Source: CAYOBW01 sp964402115
Lineage (GTDB): Bacteria; Verrucomicrobiota; Kiritimatiellia; UBA8416; CAYOBW01
Assembly: GCA_964402115.1 (NCBI GenBank)
Contig: CAYOBW010000021.1
Location: 1-45,052, forward strand
Length of the DNA: 45,052 nucleotides
Direction: 5' to 3'
A program made the position numbers and the translations under genes. Position 1 is the first letter of the stretch, and each line of letters starts with the position of its first letter. This document shows, one piece after another, positions 1 through 7,909 of this stretch. The notes below the pieces were generated by a model. It searched no databases. It saw only the letters and a program-made list of their open reading frames with translations, and was not told where the DNA came from.

Positions 1-42
1 GTCGAGGCGTTTCCCCTTGCCATGGCCGCCGGCGCGGCGTAA
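1..42 (+). CDS. Possible 3' end of an upstream gene (partial)
   Basis: The first 42 bases read as an open frame of 13 codons ending in TAA, 27 bases before the next gene. Nothing in the 13 residues is recognisable. It is listed only because same-strand genes here are closely packed. It could equally be non-coding upstream sequence. Confidence 0.22.
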   Translation, partial: VEAFPLAMAAGAA

Positions 43-69
43 AGTAAATGATACTACTGAGGAAGCATT

Positions 70-777
70 ATGGCTCTCGACACCGCGATTGAAGTGACCC
101 GCATACCCGGCGCATCGCAAGCGAGCATATATTGGTTCGAGGAGTTCGGCGGACGCAGCGCCGCCCGCGGCGCCTGGCTGGAGGCCATCCGCAGGATGCC
201 GCTGCCGCACACGGCCTTCATCTGCCCCATCCTCGTGACACGGGCTCTGCCGGGCCGCATCGTCACGCATGGCGGCTCATACGGCGCGAACTGGTGTACA
301 ACGTGGAGCGGTCCACGCGTGGTCGAGCAGACGAACGTCAGCACGGCCTTCCTGCAGAGTCTCAGGTCCTCGAACCCGCTCAACCGGCTGATCGGTATTC
401 CGGCGCAGAAGGCGGCGCAGGTCGGCGCTTCGGTGTTCACGCTGTTGCACGAGATCGGGCATTCGGTGGATGACAGCCGCACCCTCGTGCCCGTCGGCGG
501 CACCGCCACGGATTTTCCAGGCGTACACTACCCGCGCGCACCGGGCAACGTGCATGAACTGGCGGTCGAGGCCTATGCGCGCTGGGTGCTCAGGCGGTCG
601 AACATCGTGTGGAACGCCGCAACCGTGGCCAGTTTCCACGCGGCGCATCCGGAGATCGGCCGCGAGACGGACGAAACCAGCATCCCCGCGAACCAACTGG
701 ACCGCCGCTACGAGGCGATCTGCCGCGCTTCCCTGGCGCGCTCGTCCGCGATGCAGGGCGTGGGTGCGGGCGTGTAG
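70..777 (+). CDS. HExxH-motif putative zinc metallopeptidase, 235 aa
   Basis: A 235-residue protein with no signal peptide or membrane segment, so probably cytoplasmic. The key feature is HEIGH at residues 127-131, the zinc-binding and catalytic motif of gluzincin-type metallopeptidases. It is followed about 35 residues later by VHELAVEAYARW (161-172), where E163 or E167 could be the third zinc ligand; this spacing resembles lethal-factor-like and related small HExxH proteins. The start is supported by a GAGGAAG ribosome-binding site just upstream of the ATG. The gene converges on the FAD oxidoreductase gene with only 12 bases between their stops. The motif is seen directly; peptidase activity is inferred, the substrate is unknown, and no specific family could be named. 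Confidence 0.72.
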   Translation: MALDTAIEVTRIPGASQASIYWFEEFGGRSAARGAWLEAIRRMPLPHTAFICPILVTRALPGRIVTHGGSYGANWCTTWSGPRVVEQTNVSTAFLQSLRSSNPLNRLIGIPAQKAAQVGASVFTLLHEIGHSVDDSRTLVPVGGTATDFPGVHYPRAPGNVHELAVEAYARWVLRRSNIVWNAATVASFHAAHPEIGRETDETSIPANQLDRRYEAICRASLARSSAMQGVGAGV

Positions 778-789
778 CGGCGACAACTG

Positions 790-3081
790 TCAGGGACCGT
801 ACACCTCGAGCTCCCAAATCCGGGCGATGCCGCCGCGGGTTCTGGTGATCAGCAGGCGCAGGCGCGCGGCCTGGAACGGCGCGCAGGCGGCGGACCAATC
901 CACGCGCGCGTTGCCCGTCACGCGGGCGCCCGCCACGTCCACCCAGCCCGCGCCGTCGTGCCGCTGGAACACGAAGTCGGCGATCGGCTCGGTCACGTCG
1001 CCGCCCGCGCCGTTGTAGCCGGACACCACGCGCAACGCGGCCACCGTCCGCGGCCGCTCCCACGTGAGTTCGATCCAGTTCGTGCCCGCCGCGCGGCTCA
1101 GCCAGCGGAGAGCGTTGTCCCGCAGGTCCAGGCGACCGTCGGTCAGCAGCGCCGGCGGCTGCCTGTCCCCGTCGAGCGAGCCGGACACGGCGAGCGCGGC
1201 GCGGCCGGCGATGTTCGTGCCGGCGCCGCGCAGCGCCGCAGGGGGCACGGCCAGGGCGGCCGGCGCCGGCTTCCCCACCCCCACGCGCATCAACTCCTGC
1301 AGCTCCGGCAGGCGCTGCGCGTACACGCCGCGCGGGTCGGTTTCGTGCTTCCGGCAAAGGTAGGCCGCCAGGCCCACGATCTCGCCCATGCAGCCGCCCG
1401 TCCGCATCACGCGCACGGCGCCGAGGGCCTCGTGCGTGACGCTGATATCGCGGCCGGCCATGAAGAGGTTGGGCACGTTGCGCGAGTAGAGGCACCGGTA
1501 CGGGATCCAGTAGGGCATGCGGTAGTCCGTGAAGAGCGCGTGCGAGATGAAGGCGTCGCCCTCGAACCCCTTCACATATTTCGGATCCGGCAGGTGCAGG
1601 TCCACCTTCCACCCCGTCGGCACGCAGCCGTCCGGGTACGCAACACCGTCGGCCAGGTCCCGCAGCGTCAGCACCACGTCGCCCAGCAGGCGCCGCGATT
1701 CCCGCCGGCCCATGATGTGCGCGCACCAGGCCAGCCGGTGCGCGGGCAGCACGCGGTCCACGTTCTTCAGGGCGTCCCAGGCGCCGTACATGGCCCGGAA
1801 GTTCCAGTCGCGGACCGCCTCGAGCTCGCCGATCGGGTCGCGATCGAAGCCGCTCTCCCAGTACCAGCCGCCGAGCTTCAGCGGGTCGGGCGGCGTGCCA
1901 CGGCCGGGGAAGGGCTTGCCGGCGAGGTCGAGGGCCCAGGGGCAGCGCGGAAAGGACACGGGGGCGCCCGTGGCCTCGACGTGCCAGAGGTTGCAGAGGC
2001 CCATGTGCCCGGCGGGCGTCAGCTCGTGATCCGCCCCGGCCAGGAACCCCAGGTCGCCGTCCCCCGTGCAGTCCGCGAACCACCGGCCGGCGATGCGGAC
2101 GCGCCGCCCGCTCGCCACGTCCTGCGCCACGGCGGCGCGGAGGCGGCCGTCGGCGCACACCACGCCGTTGACCCGGTGGCTGAGGAACAGCGTCAGATTC
2201 GTCTCCGCCCGACAGAGGGCCAGCCGGCGCCCGTCCTCGTAGATCTCGGCCGTGTTCGCGGGGCCGTAGTGGGCGTGGCGGGCGCATTCCAGCTCGGCGA
2301 CGATATCGCCGACGCGCGGCCAGGGGGCCTTGTTGCGCGCGCCCTGGAGCCACACGCGCACCTCGGAGCTGTTGTTGCCGCCGACCACCGGCCGGTCCTG
2401 GATCAGCGCCGTGCGCAGGCCGAGGCGCGCGGCGGACAGCGAGGCGCACACGCCCGCGATGCCGCCGCCGGTCACGACGAGGTCGTAGGCGCCGCCGTCC
2501 GCGGGTTCGTCGGGCAGCCCCAGGAGCCGGCGCCGGAAGGCGGCCAGCGCGGGGTCGGCGTCGGGCGGCACGAGGGCCGGGTCGGTGGTCAGGAGCACCG
2601 CGTCGCAGCGGCCCTCGAATCCCGTCAGGTCATGCAGCGCCAGCGCGATGGCCGGCGGCGCCAGGGTCGCCGATCCGCCGTCCTGCCAGTGCCACGCCGC
2701 CCCCTCGACGCCAAAAGCCGTGGGCAGGGGCTGTCCGTTGACCAGCACCTGGAACTGTCCCGGCGAACCGGTGGCGCGCATGGCGGCGGGCGTCTCCGCG
2801 CCCTTCCACGGCCCCACCCAGTCGCGCGTGCGCACCCAGACGCGGTAGACGCCCGCCGTGGTCACCGGCACGGTGGCCATGGCATCCGCCACCGGCCGGC
2901 CCAGCCCGTGGGCCAGCAGGAAGGGCGAGCCCATCCGGTCCATGAACTGCTGGTCCACGACCCAGCCCCCCGGCTCGGCCAGGCTCTCGGCCTCCACCAG
3001 GATGGTGGCGGCGGCAACGGGGCGAGCGGCGACCAGGGCGGCGAAGCCTGCCACGGCAAGGATCGTCAGGCGCGGGGACAT
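790..3081 (-). CDS. Secreted FAD-dependent oxidoreductase with flanking sugar-binding-like domains, 763 aa
   Basis: It begins with a Sec signal peptide (about residues 1-24, cleaved after a VAAA stretch). Residues about 25-170 look like a beta-sandwich carbohydrate-binding-type domain. The FAD-binding Rossmann motif is at 201-217 (TGGGIAGVCASLSAARLG), followed by a 'VVGGNNSSEVRVW' segment typical of the FAD_oxidored (PF12831-like) proteins abundant in Verrucomicrobiota, Planctomycetota and Kiritimatiellota. Residues about 640-763 resemble an F5/8-type (discoidin) domain (NWIELTWERPRTVAALRVVSGYNG region). AGGAGG lies just upstream of the ATG. In this family such enzymes sit near polysaccharide-degradation genes and are often labelled xanthan-lyase-like, but the reaction is not established. 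A role in extracytoplasmic carbohydrate processing is inferred. Confidence 0.88.
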   Translation of the reverse strand: MSPRLTILAVAGFAALVAARPVAAATILVEAESLAEPGGWVVDQQFMDRMGSPFLLAHGLGRPVADAMATVPVTTAGVYRVWVRTRDWVGPWKGAETPAAMRATGSPGQFQVLVNGQPLPTAFGVEGAAWHWQDGGSATLAPPAIALALHDLTGFEGRCDAVLLTTDPALVPPDADPALAAFRRRLLGLPDEPADGGAYDLVVTGGGIAGVCASLSAARLGLRTALIQDRPVVGGNNSSEVRVWLQGARNKAPWPRVGDIVAELECARHAHYGPANTAEIYEDGRRLALCRAETNLTLFLSHRVNGVVCADGRLRAAVAQDVASGRRVRIAGRWFADCTGDGDLGFLAGADHELTPAGHMGLCNLWHVEATGAPVSFPRCPWALDLAGKPFPGRGTPPDPLKLGGWYWESGFDRDPIGELEAVRDWNFRAMYGAWDALKNVDRVLPAHRLAWCAHIMGRRESRRLLGDVVLTLRDLADGVAYPDGCVPTGWKVDLHLPDPKYVKGFEGDAFISHALFTDYRMPYWIPYRCLYSRNVPNLFMAGRDISVTHEALGAVRVMRTGGCMGEIVGLAAYLCRKHETDPRGVYAQRLPELQELMRVGVGKPAPAALAVPPAALRGAGTNIAGRAALAVSGSLDGDRQPPALLTDGRLDLRDNALRWLSRAAGTNWIELTWERPRTVAALRVVSGYNGAGGDVTEPIADFVFQRHDGAGWVDVAGARVTGNARVDWSAACAPFQAARLRLLITRTRGGIARIWELEVYGP

Positions 3082-3209
3082 GGGACCTCCTCCTGCCGGC
3101 GGTCACGCCGGACGCAGCGGCTGATCGTCACGCGGTCGGGGTCCAGCCACTGCCGGGAAAGCTAATGCGCTGTCAGGCAAATGCGATGACGAAATGTGCA
3201 AAGGCTTGG

Positions 3210-3276
3210 CATTCCGAGCGTAGCGAGGAATCTCGGGCTCGTCGAGAAGCCGAGATCCTTCGCTTCGCTCAGGATG
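3210..3276. repeat. REP/MITE-like imperfect palindrome
   Basis: Two 27-base arms (3210-3236 and 3250-3276) are near-perfect reverse complements around a 13-base loop that holds its own CTCGTCGAG palindrome. Both strands translate to the spurious peptide pattern 'SERSEES...ILRFAQDD', which turns up in intergenic DNA of many unrelated bacteria, so this is a dispersed palindromic repeat and not a gene. It lies in the 600-base gap between two minus-strand genes. Confidence 0.75.
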
Positions 3277-3461
3277 ACGAGCGCGTTTTGCAGGGTTACT
3301 TGCATGACAGCACACTAGAACGGCGAGCGGGCGGGAGACAAGCCCCAAATGACAGCAGCCAGCCGTTCGCATCATGGCCACCGGCAGGTGTCTGAGACCG
3401 GCTCAAGCCGGGACTCCAAACGGGTTTCTAGCGCGTTTACGACGTCTTGAGTCCCGCCGTC

Positions 3462-3622
3462 AGGGCGTGTTGATTCATTCTACTGCGGTGCGTTTCCTAA
3501 TCGTGCTCGTCCTCGTCGTCGTCCTCGTGCTCGAGAACCTCCAAGAAACCGAGGACGAGGACGAAGGACGAGGACGATTACGAGTGTCCGTGGGCGCGCG
3601 CATGAGTTTTTCAACACGCCCT
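3462..3622. repeat. MITE-like element with 12-bp terminal inverted repeats and an internal hairpin
   Basis: The ends are exact inverted repeats, AGGGCGTGTTGA at 3462-3473 and its complement at 3611-3622. Inside, 3498-3580 folds into a long imperfect hairpin made of CTCGTC/GAGGAC repeats, starting TAATCGT and ending ACGATTA. There is no transposase gene. The size (161 bp), terminal repeats and self-complementarity fit a non-autonomous miniature element. No clear target-site duplication was seen at the borders, so the exact ends are uncertain. Confidence 0.6.
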
Positions 3623-3649
3623 TCAGGCGGTCTTCGGCGATAATGAGAA

Positions 3650-3666
3650 CGGCTGGACAGCAGCCG
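3650..3666 (-). terminator. Possible terminator after the beta-sandwich gene
   Basis: A 6-bp stem (CGGCTG/CAGCCG) with a 5-base loop lies about 25 bases past the stop of the minus-strand gene ending at 3689. On that strand it is followed by TTCTCATTAT, only a weak T-rich tract. Confidence 0.3.
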
Positions 3667-3688
3667 GGAGCCCGCGGGCAGCGCCCGC

Positions 3689-4636
3689 TCAGGGATTGCT
3701 GACCGCGCGGTAGAAGCGACGCGCCGGCGGGCGGCCGACGTTGTCCACGACCGTGACGGCGCCGGTGACGGACGGCACGGTTGCCAGCAGGTTCCACTGC
3801 CGCAGGTCCACGGAGTACTCGATGCGGTAGTCGCGCGCATCGGCCGCGAGCAGGGTCAGGGCGGGGCGGTAGCTGGTCGTCTGCCGGGCAATCGCCAGGC
3901 GCGGGGGCGCGGGGGCGCGGTTCAGGTCGAGCACGACCGGGGTTCCCGCGGCGCCGTAGACCTCCAGGCCCATGTTCGTGATCTCGCGGCGGTCGCGCTC
4001 ATTGATGGCCTGCCACGAGCGATTGGTCCAGCCTGCGCCGCTGCCGCTGTGGGGCCAGGGGTTATCCGCCGCGTTGACCGCCTGGGCGCGCGCGAAGTCC
4101 AGCACCAGGGTGCACGCCTCGCCGGGCTTCAGCACGGCCCCGCGCGACAGCCAGGACGTGTCGTTGCGCGTATCGTTGGACGGGTAGCCGCTCGGGCCGG
4201 TCATGCCGGTGTTCAGGAAGAGCTTGACCGTGATGTTGCTGGCGCCGCTGACGTACGCCACGCGCAGGGCCAGGCGCGCCCAGTCCCCCAGGCTGACGTT
4301 CGCGTGGGGCTGCGCGTGGGGTCCGGCGGGATCGTTGGGCAGGTAACCCCCGTCCCACGCCAGCCCGGCGGCAGGGGCAACGGACCACTCGTCGCCGATG
4401 ACGGTCTTGCCCTTGTCCGCGGCGGCGCCCAGCGTCAACTGCAGCCGCACGCCCGGACCGGGCAGGTCCGTGCGACCCACGAGCAGACCGGAGCCCCAGG
4501 ACTCGGCCGTGAACTGGGCGTCGAGCAGTTCGGCATCGGGCCACTCGTAGACCGCGGCCCGGGCCGGGGCGCCGGCGAGCGCGGCGCACAGGGGCGCCAG
4601 CATCATCCAGTTGCGCAACAGACGCAAGGCACGCAT
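3689..4636 (-). CDS. Secreted protein with PVC-type C-terminal RFYR domain, 315 aa
   Basis: The ATG at 4636 was chosen because it starts a normal Sec signal peptide (MRALRLLRNWMMLAPLCAAL, then AGAPARA) and follows GGGGAG at suitable spacing; an open frame further upstream lacks signal character. The mature part is rich in beta-strand-like segments and resembles a carbohydrate-binding or hypothetical beta-sandwich protein. The last ~45 residues fit the tail seen in many secreted Verrucomicrobiota/Kiritimatiellota proteins: RIEYSVDLRQW, then about 25 residues, then RRFYRAVSNP. The 1358-aa protein at 39918-43994 ends in a related tail. Function is unknown; an extracellular or envelope role is inferred. 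It is transcribed away from dapA across a 211-base divergent region. Confidence 0.72.
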   Translation of the reverse strand: MRALRLLRNWMMLAPLCAALAGAPARAAVYEWPDAELLDAQFTAESWGSGLLVGRTDLPGPGVRLQLTLGAAADKGKTVIGDEWSVAPAAGLAWDGGYLPNDPAGPHAQPHANVSLGDWARLALRVAYVSGASNITVKLFLNTGMTGPSGYPSNDTRNDTSWLSRGAVLKPGEACTLVLDFARAQAVNAADNPWPHSGSGAGWTNRSWQAINERDRREITNMGLEVYGAAGTPVVLDLNRAPAPPRLAIARQTTSYRPALTLLAADARDYRIEYSVDLRQWNLLATVPSVTGAVTVVDNVGRPPARRFYRAVSNP

Positions 4637-4751
4637 TCTTTCATACTCCCCAGGCCCGGCAGCCGCGGCTCCGTGTCCCGGCCAGGCCTTGCCGCACGGC
4701 CCATGCACCATACCGCCACAGCGGCCGGCGGGCAAGCGGGATGCTGCCCCG

Positions 4752-4781
4752 TTGACAGGCGGGCGGGGGCTGTGCTATCCA
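4752..4781 (+). promoter_or_regulatory. Predicted sigma70-type promoter for the dapA operon
   Basis: TTGACA (4752-4757) is followed after 18 bases by TATCCA (4776-4781), preceded by TGC, an extended -10 element. It lies about 66 bases before the dapA ATG. The purB promoter candidate has nearly the same TGCTATC.A -10 region. Confidence 0.55.
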
Positions 4782-4847
4782 TTTGAGACAGGACGGGCGC
4801 GCCGCCGGGAGTGCGGGCGCGCCGCTTCCAGAGAGGATGCGCTTATC

Positions 4848-5714
4848 ATGTTTTCCGGCACCTATACGGCGATTGTGACCCCGTTCAACGAGGATGGCAG
4901 CGTGGATTACGGCTGCCTCAAGCACCTGCTGGCGAGCCAGATCGAAGCCGGCGTGGACGGCATCGTGCCCGTCGGCACCACGGGGGAATCGCCCACCCTG
5001 AGCTACGAGGAGCACAACCTGGTCATCGAAACCGCCGTCGCCTGCTGCCGGGGCCGCGTGAAGGTGATTGCCGGCACGGGCGCCAACTCGACCTCCGAAG
5101 CGCTGGATCTCACGCGCCACGCCCGCGACGTGGGCGCCGACGCCACGCTGCAGGTGACCCCCTACTACAACAAGCCCAACCAGGAGGGGCTCTACCGCCA
5201 CTTCGCCGCCGTGGCCGACCTGGGGCTGCCCGTCGTGCTCTACAACGTGCCGGGCCGCACCGGCCGCGAGATCGCGATTGAAACCGTGGCGCGCCTGGCC
5301 GCCCACCCGTACGTGGTCGCCGTCAAGGAGGCCGCGGGCAGCGTGGAGCGCGTCAGCCAGATCCTGGACCGGTGCGAAATCGCCGTACTGTCCGGCGACG
5401 ACAGCCTGACCCTGCCGATGATGGTCGTGGGCGCCCGCGGCGTGATCAGCGTGGCCTCCAACGTCATCCCGGCCGAAGTCGCCCGGCTGACCCACAGCGC
5501 CCTGCAGGGGAACTGGGAGGAGGCGCGCCAGATGCACCGGCGCTGCTACGAGCTGTTCACGAACCTTTTCATCGACACCAATCCGATTCCCGTGAAAGCC
5601 GCCATGGCCATGCGGGGCTTGATCCAGGAGCAGTATCGCCTGCCGCTCTGCCCGCTGGCCGAGCCGGCCCGGGCCACACTGCGCCGGACGCTCGAGAAAC
5701 TCGGCCTGCTGTAG
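4848..5714 (+). CDS. dapA: 4-hydroxy-tetrahydrodipicolinate synthase
   Basis: Condenses pyruvate with aspartate semialdehyde, the first committed step to diaminopimelate and lysine. At 288 aa it has the usual family length. The conserved residues are visible: the GTTGE pyruvate-binding loop at 43-47, Y107 in PYYNKP, Y132 and R137 in YNVPGRTG, and the Schiff-base lysine K160 in VAVKEAAGS. The ATG at 4848 is preceded by GAGAGGA; a longer open frame upstream has no homologous sequence. dapB follows after 25 bases, so this is the head of a biosynthetic operon. Confidence 0.97.
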   Translation: MFSGTYTAIVTPFNEDGSVDYGCLKHLLASQIEAGVDGIVPVGTTGESPTLSYEEHNLVIETAVACCRGRVKVIAGTGANSTSEALDLTRHARDVGADATLQVTPYYNKPNQEGLYRHFAAVADLGLPVVLYNVPGRTGREIAIETVARLAAHPYVVAVKEAAGSVERVSQILDRCEIAVLSGDDSLTLPMMVVGARGVISVASNVIPAEVARLTHSALQGNWEEARQMHRRCYELFTNLFIDTNPIPVKAAMAMRGLIQEQYRLPLCPLAEPARATLRRTLEKLGLL

Positions 5715-5739
5715 GCGGGCCCGCGACGGGGAGTTCAGC

Positions 5740-6540
5740 ATGACACGCGTAGTCATTGCCGGCGCGGCCGGCCGGATGGGACAACTGCTGGTGCGGTGCG
5801 CCCGGGCCACGAACGGGATCGAGCTGGTCGGCGCCCTGGAAACGGCGGGGCACGCCGCCCTGGGCACGGACGCGGGGCTGCTGGCCGGCAGCGGGCCGAC
5901 CGGCATCGCCATTGGCTGCGACCCCGCGGCCGCGCTGGCGAACGCGGACGTGCTGATCGATTTCACCGCCCCCGCGGCCGCGCCGGTCAGCGCGGAGGTG
6001 GTCGCCCGGCTGGGCAAGGGGCTGGTGCTGGGGACGACCGGGCTGGATGCCGCGGAGACCGCCGCCGTGCGGGCCGCGGCGGCGCGCACGCCGATCGTGT
6101 GGGCGCCCAACATGAGCCTGGGCGTCAACCTGCTCTTCGCGCTGGTCGAGCGCACGGCGGCCCTGCTGGGGCCGGACTACGACATCGAGATCGTGGAGAC
6201 CCACCACCGCCACAAGAAGGACGCCCCCAGCGGGACCGCCCTGCGCCTGGCGGAGAAGGCCGCCGCCGGGCGGCAGCAGGACTTGGGCGCCACGGCGGTA
6301 TACGGCCGCCACGGGCTGACCGGCGCGCGCCCGTGCGGCGAAATCGGCGTGCATGCCGTGCGTTCCGGCGACGTCGTCGGCGATCACGTCGTCTCGTTCG
6401 GCACAGACGGCGAGCGCATCGAACTCAGCCACCGCGCCACGAGCCGGGCCGCCTTTGCCAACGGCGCGCTCAAGGCGGCCCTCTGGCTGGCCGGTCGCCC
6501 GCCGGGGCTGTACGACATGCAGGACGTGCTCGGGCTGTGA
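5740..6540 (+). CDS. dapB: 4-hydroxy-tetrahydrodipicolinate reductase
   Basis: NAD(P)H-dependent reduction following DapA in the diaminopimelate/lysine pathway. The 266-aa protein has the dinucleotide-binding GAAGRMG (8-14), a GTTG segment (about 98-101), APNMSLGVN, and the catalytic signature HHRHKKDAPSGTAL (155-168), with H155 and K159 in the expected places. GGGGAG precedes the ATG. Its stop overlaps the folK GTG start in a GTGA junction, implying translational coupling. Confidence 0.97.
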   Translation: MTRVVIAGAAGRMGQLLVRCARATNGIELVGALETAGHAALGTDAGLLAGSGPTGIAIGCDPAAALANADVLIDFTAPAAAPVSAEVVARLGKGLVLGTTGLDAAETAAVRAAAARTPIVWAPNMSLGVNLLFALVERTAALLGPDYDIEIVETHHRHKKDAPSGTALRLAEKAAAGRQQDLGATAVYGRHGLTGARPCGEIGVHAVRSGDVVGDHVVSFGTDGERIELSHRATSRAAFANGALKAALWLAGRPPGLYDMQDVLGL

Positions 6541-7055
6541 CCCCCGCGGCGGACGAGGTCGGCTTCAGCCTCGGCAGCAACGTCGGCGACCGCCTCCGGC
6601 ACTTGCGCCAAGCCCGGGACCTGCTCGCGGCCACCCCCGGGCTCGCCGAGCTGGCCGCCTCGCCCGTGTACGAAACCGAGCCGGTGGACGTCCCGCCCGC
6701 CTGGCGCGACCACGCCTTCCTGAACGCCGTCGTCATCGCGCGCTGCACGCTGACGCTGGACAGTCTCGCCGCCCGCGTCGCCGCCATCGAGACGGCGCTG
6801 GGCCGGCTCCGCCCGGACGAAACGCACGCGCCCCGCACGATCGACGTGGACGTGATCTACGCCGGCGCGACGGTCTCGGACGCGCCGGCGCTGCGCCTGC
6901 CGCATCCCCGCTGGGCCGGGCGCCGGTTCGTCGTGCAGCCTCTGGCCGACGTGCGGCCCGCGCTCGTGTTGCCGGGGGCGCCGGGCTCCGTGCGCGCCGT
7001 GCTTTTGGCTTTATCGCCCGTCCCCCGGGTGGTACGGTACCCCCATGAATGGTAA
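6537..7055 (+). CDS. folK: 2-amino-4-hydroxy-6-hydroxymethyldihydropteridine pyrophosphokinase
   Basis: Transfers pyrophosphate from ATP to hydroxymethyl-dihydropterin in folate synthesis. The 172-aa protein has the FolK hallmarks: SLGSNVGDR near the N-terminus, ETEPV, FLNAVV, and the PRTIDVDV motif, where D103 and D105 are the Mg2+-binding aspartates. No ATG is available at the right place; the GTG at 6537 forms a GTGA overlap with the dapB stop. The 3' end overlaps the panB start by 11 bases. Confidence 0.93.
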   Translation: MTPAADEVGFSLGSNVGDRLRHLRQARDLLAATPGLAELAASPVYETEPVDVPPAWRDHAFLNAVVIARCTLTLDSLAARVAAIETALGRLRPDETHAPRTIDVDVIYAGATVSDAPALRLPHPRWAGRRFVVQPLADVRPALVLPGAPGSVRAVLLALSPVPRVVRYPHEW

Positions 7056-7899
7056 TGCCCCGGAGATGCCGCGCGACGCGGCCGTGCCGCGCCCCGGCAA
7101 GAGCGACGCCAGGTGGACCGCCGAACGCATCCGCGCCCTCAAGGGGCGGCAGCGTTTCGCGTGCCTGACCGCCTCTGACTTCAGCCTCGCACGCCTCGTG
7201 GACGACGCCGGCCTGCCCCTGATCCTCGTGGGCGACTCGCTGGCCATGACCGTGCTGGGGTACGAGAACACGCTGCCCGTCACGATGCGCGACATGCTGC
7301 ATCACACCGCGGCGGTGGCGCGGGGCGTGCGCCGGGCGCTGGTGGTGGCCGACATGCCTTTTCTCTCCTACCAGATTTCCGTGGAGCAGGCTCTGCGCAA
7401 CGCGGGGCGCTTCCTGAAACAGGCCGGGGCCAACGCCGTCAAACTCGAGGGCGGCGCCGACCGCGCCGTCACCGTCGCCACCCTGGTGCGCAACGGCATT
7501 CCCGTGCTGGGGCACATCGGGCTCACGCCGCAGAGCATCCAGGCGCTCGGCGGCTACAAGGTCCAGGGGCGCCGGCCGGAGGCGGCCGCGCGCTTGCTGG
7601 CCGACGCCCACGCGCTCGCCGAGTCCGGCGCCTTCGCCCTCGTGCTCGAATGCCTGCCTGCCGCCCTCGCGGCCGAGATCACAGCCGCCGTGCCCATCCC
7701 CACGATCGGCATCGGCGCCGGAGCGGCCTGCGACGGGCAGATTCTGGTTGCGCACGATCTGCTTGGGCTGTATACCGAGTTCACGCCCCGGTTTGTCAAG
7801 CGGTATGCCGACCTGGGCGCGGCCGCGCGGGGCGCGCTGGACGCCTACCGCACGGAAGTGGAGGGGGGGGTGTTCCCCGGCCCCGAACACACGTACTGA
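7045..7899 (+). CDS. panB: 3-methyl-2-oxobutanoate hydroxymethyltransferase
   Basis: Makes ketopantoate for pantothenate/CoA synthesis using methylene-tetrahydrofolate, a metabolic link to the preceding folK. In the 284-aa TIM-barrel protein the metal-binding aspartates are D64 (LVGDSLAMTV) and D103 (VADMPFLSYQ). KLEGG is at about 133-137, GHIGLTPQS follows, and the catalytic glutamate is E202 in LECLP. GIGAGAACDGQILVAHDLLGL completes the family signature. The ATG overlaps folK and lacks a clear Shine-Dalgarno sequence, suggesting coupling; ATG codon 8 is an alternative start. Confidence 0.96.
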   Translation: MNGNAPEMPRDAAVPRPGKSDARWTAERIRALKGRQRFACLTASDFSLARLVDDAGLPLILVGDSLAMTVLGYENTLPVTMRDMLHHTAAVARGVRRALVVADMPFLSYQISVEQALRNAGRFLKQAGANAVKLEGGADRAVTVATLVRNGIPVLGHIGLTPQSIQALGGYKVQGRRPEAAARLLADAHALAESGAFALVLECLPAALAAEITAAVPIPTIGIGAGAACDGQILVAHDLLGLYTEFTPRFVKRYADLGAAARGALDAYRTEVEGGVFPGPEHTY

Positions 7900-7909
7900 C
7901 AAGCGTTCC

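Noticed and set aside
958..3165. A 735-codon plus-strand open frame
   Set aside because: Antisense shadow of the FAD oxidoreductase gene.
3165..3395. Small open frames over the palindrome at 3210-3276
   Set aside because: Both strands give the same repeat-derived peptide pattern, so these are translations of a palindromic repeat, not genes.
3462..3622. Target-site duplication around the MITE-like element
   Set aside because: The bases immediately outside the terminal repeats do not form a convincing direct repeat.
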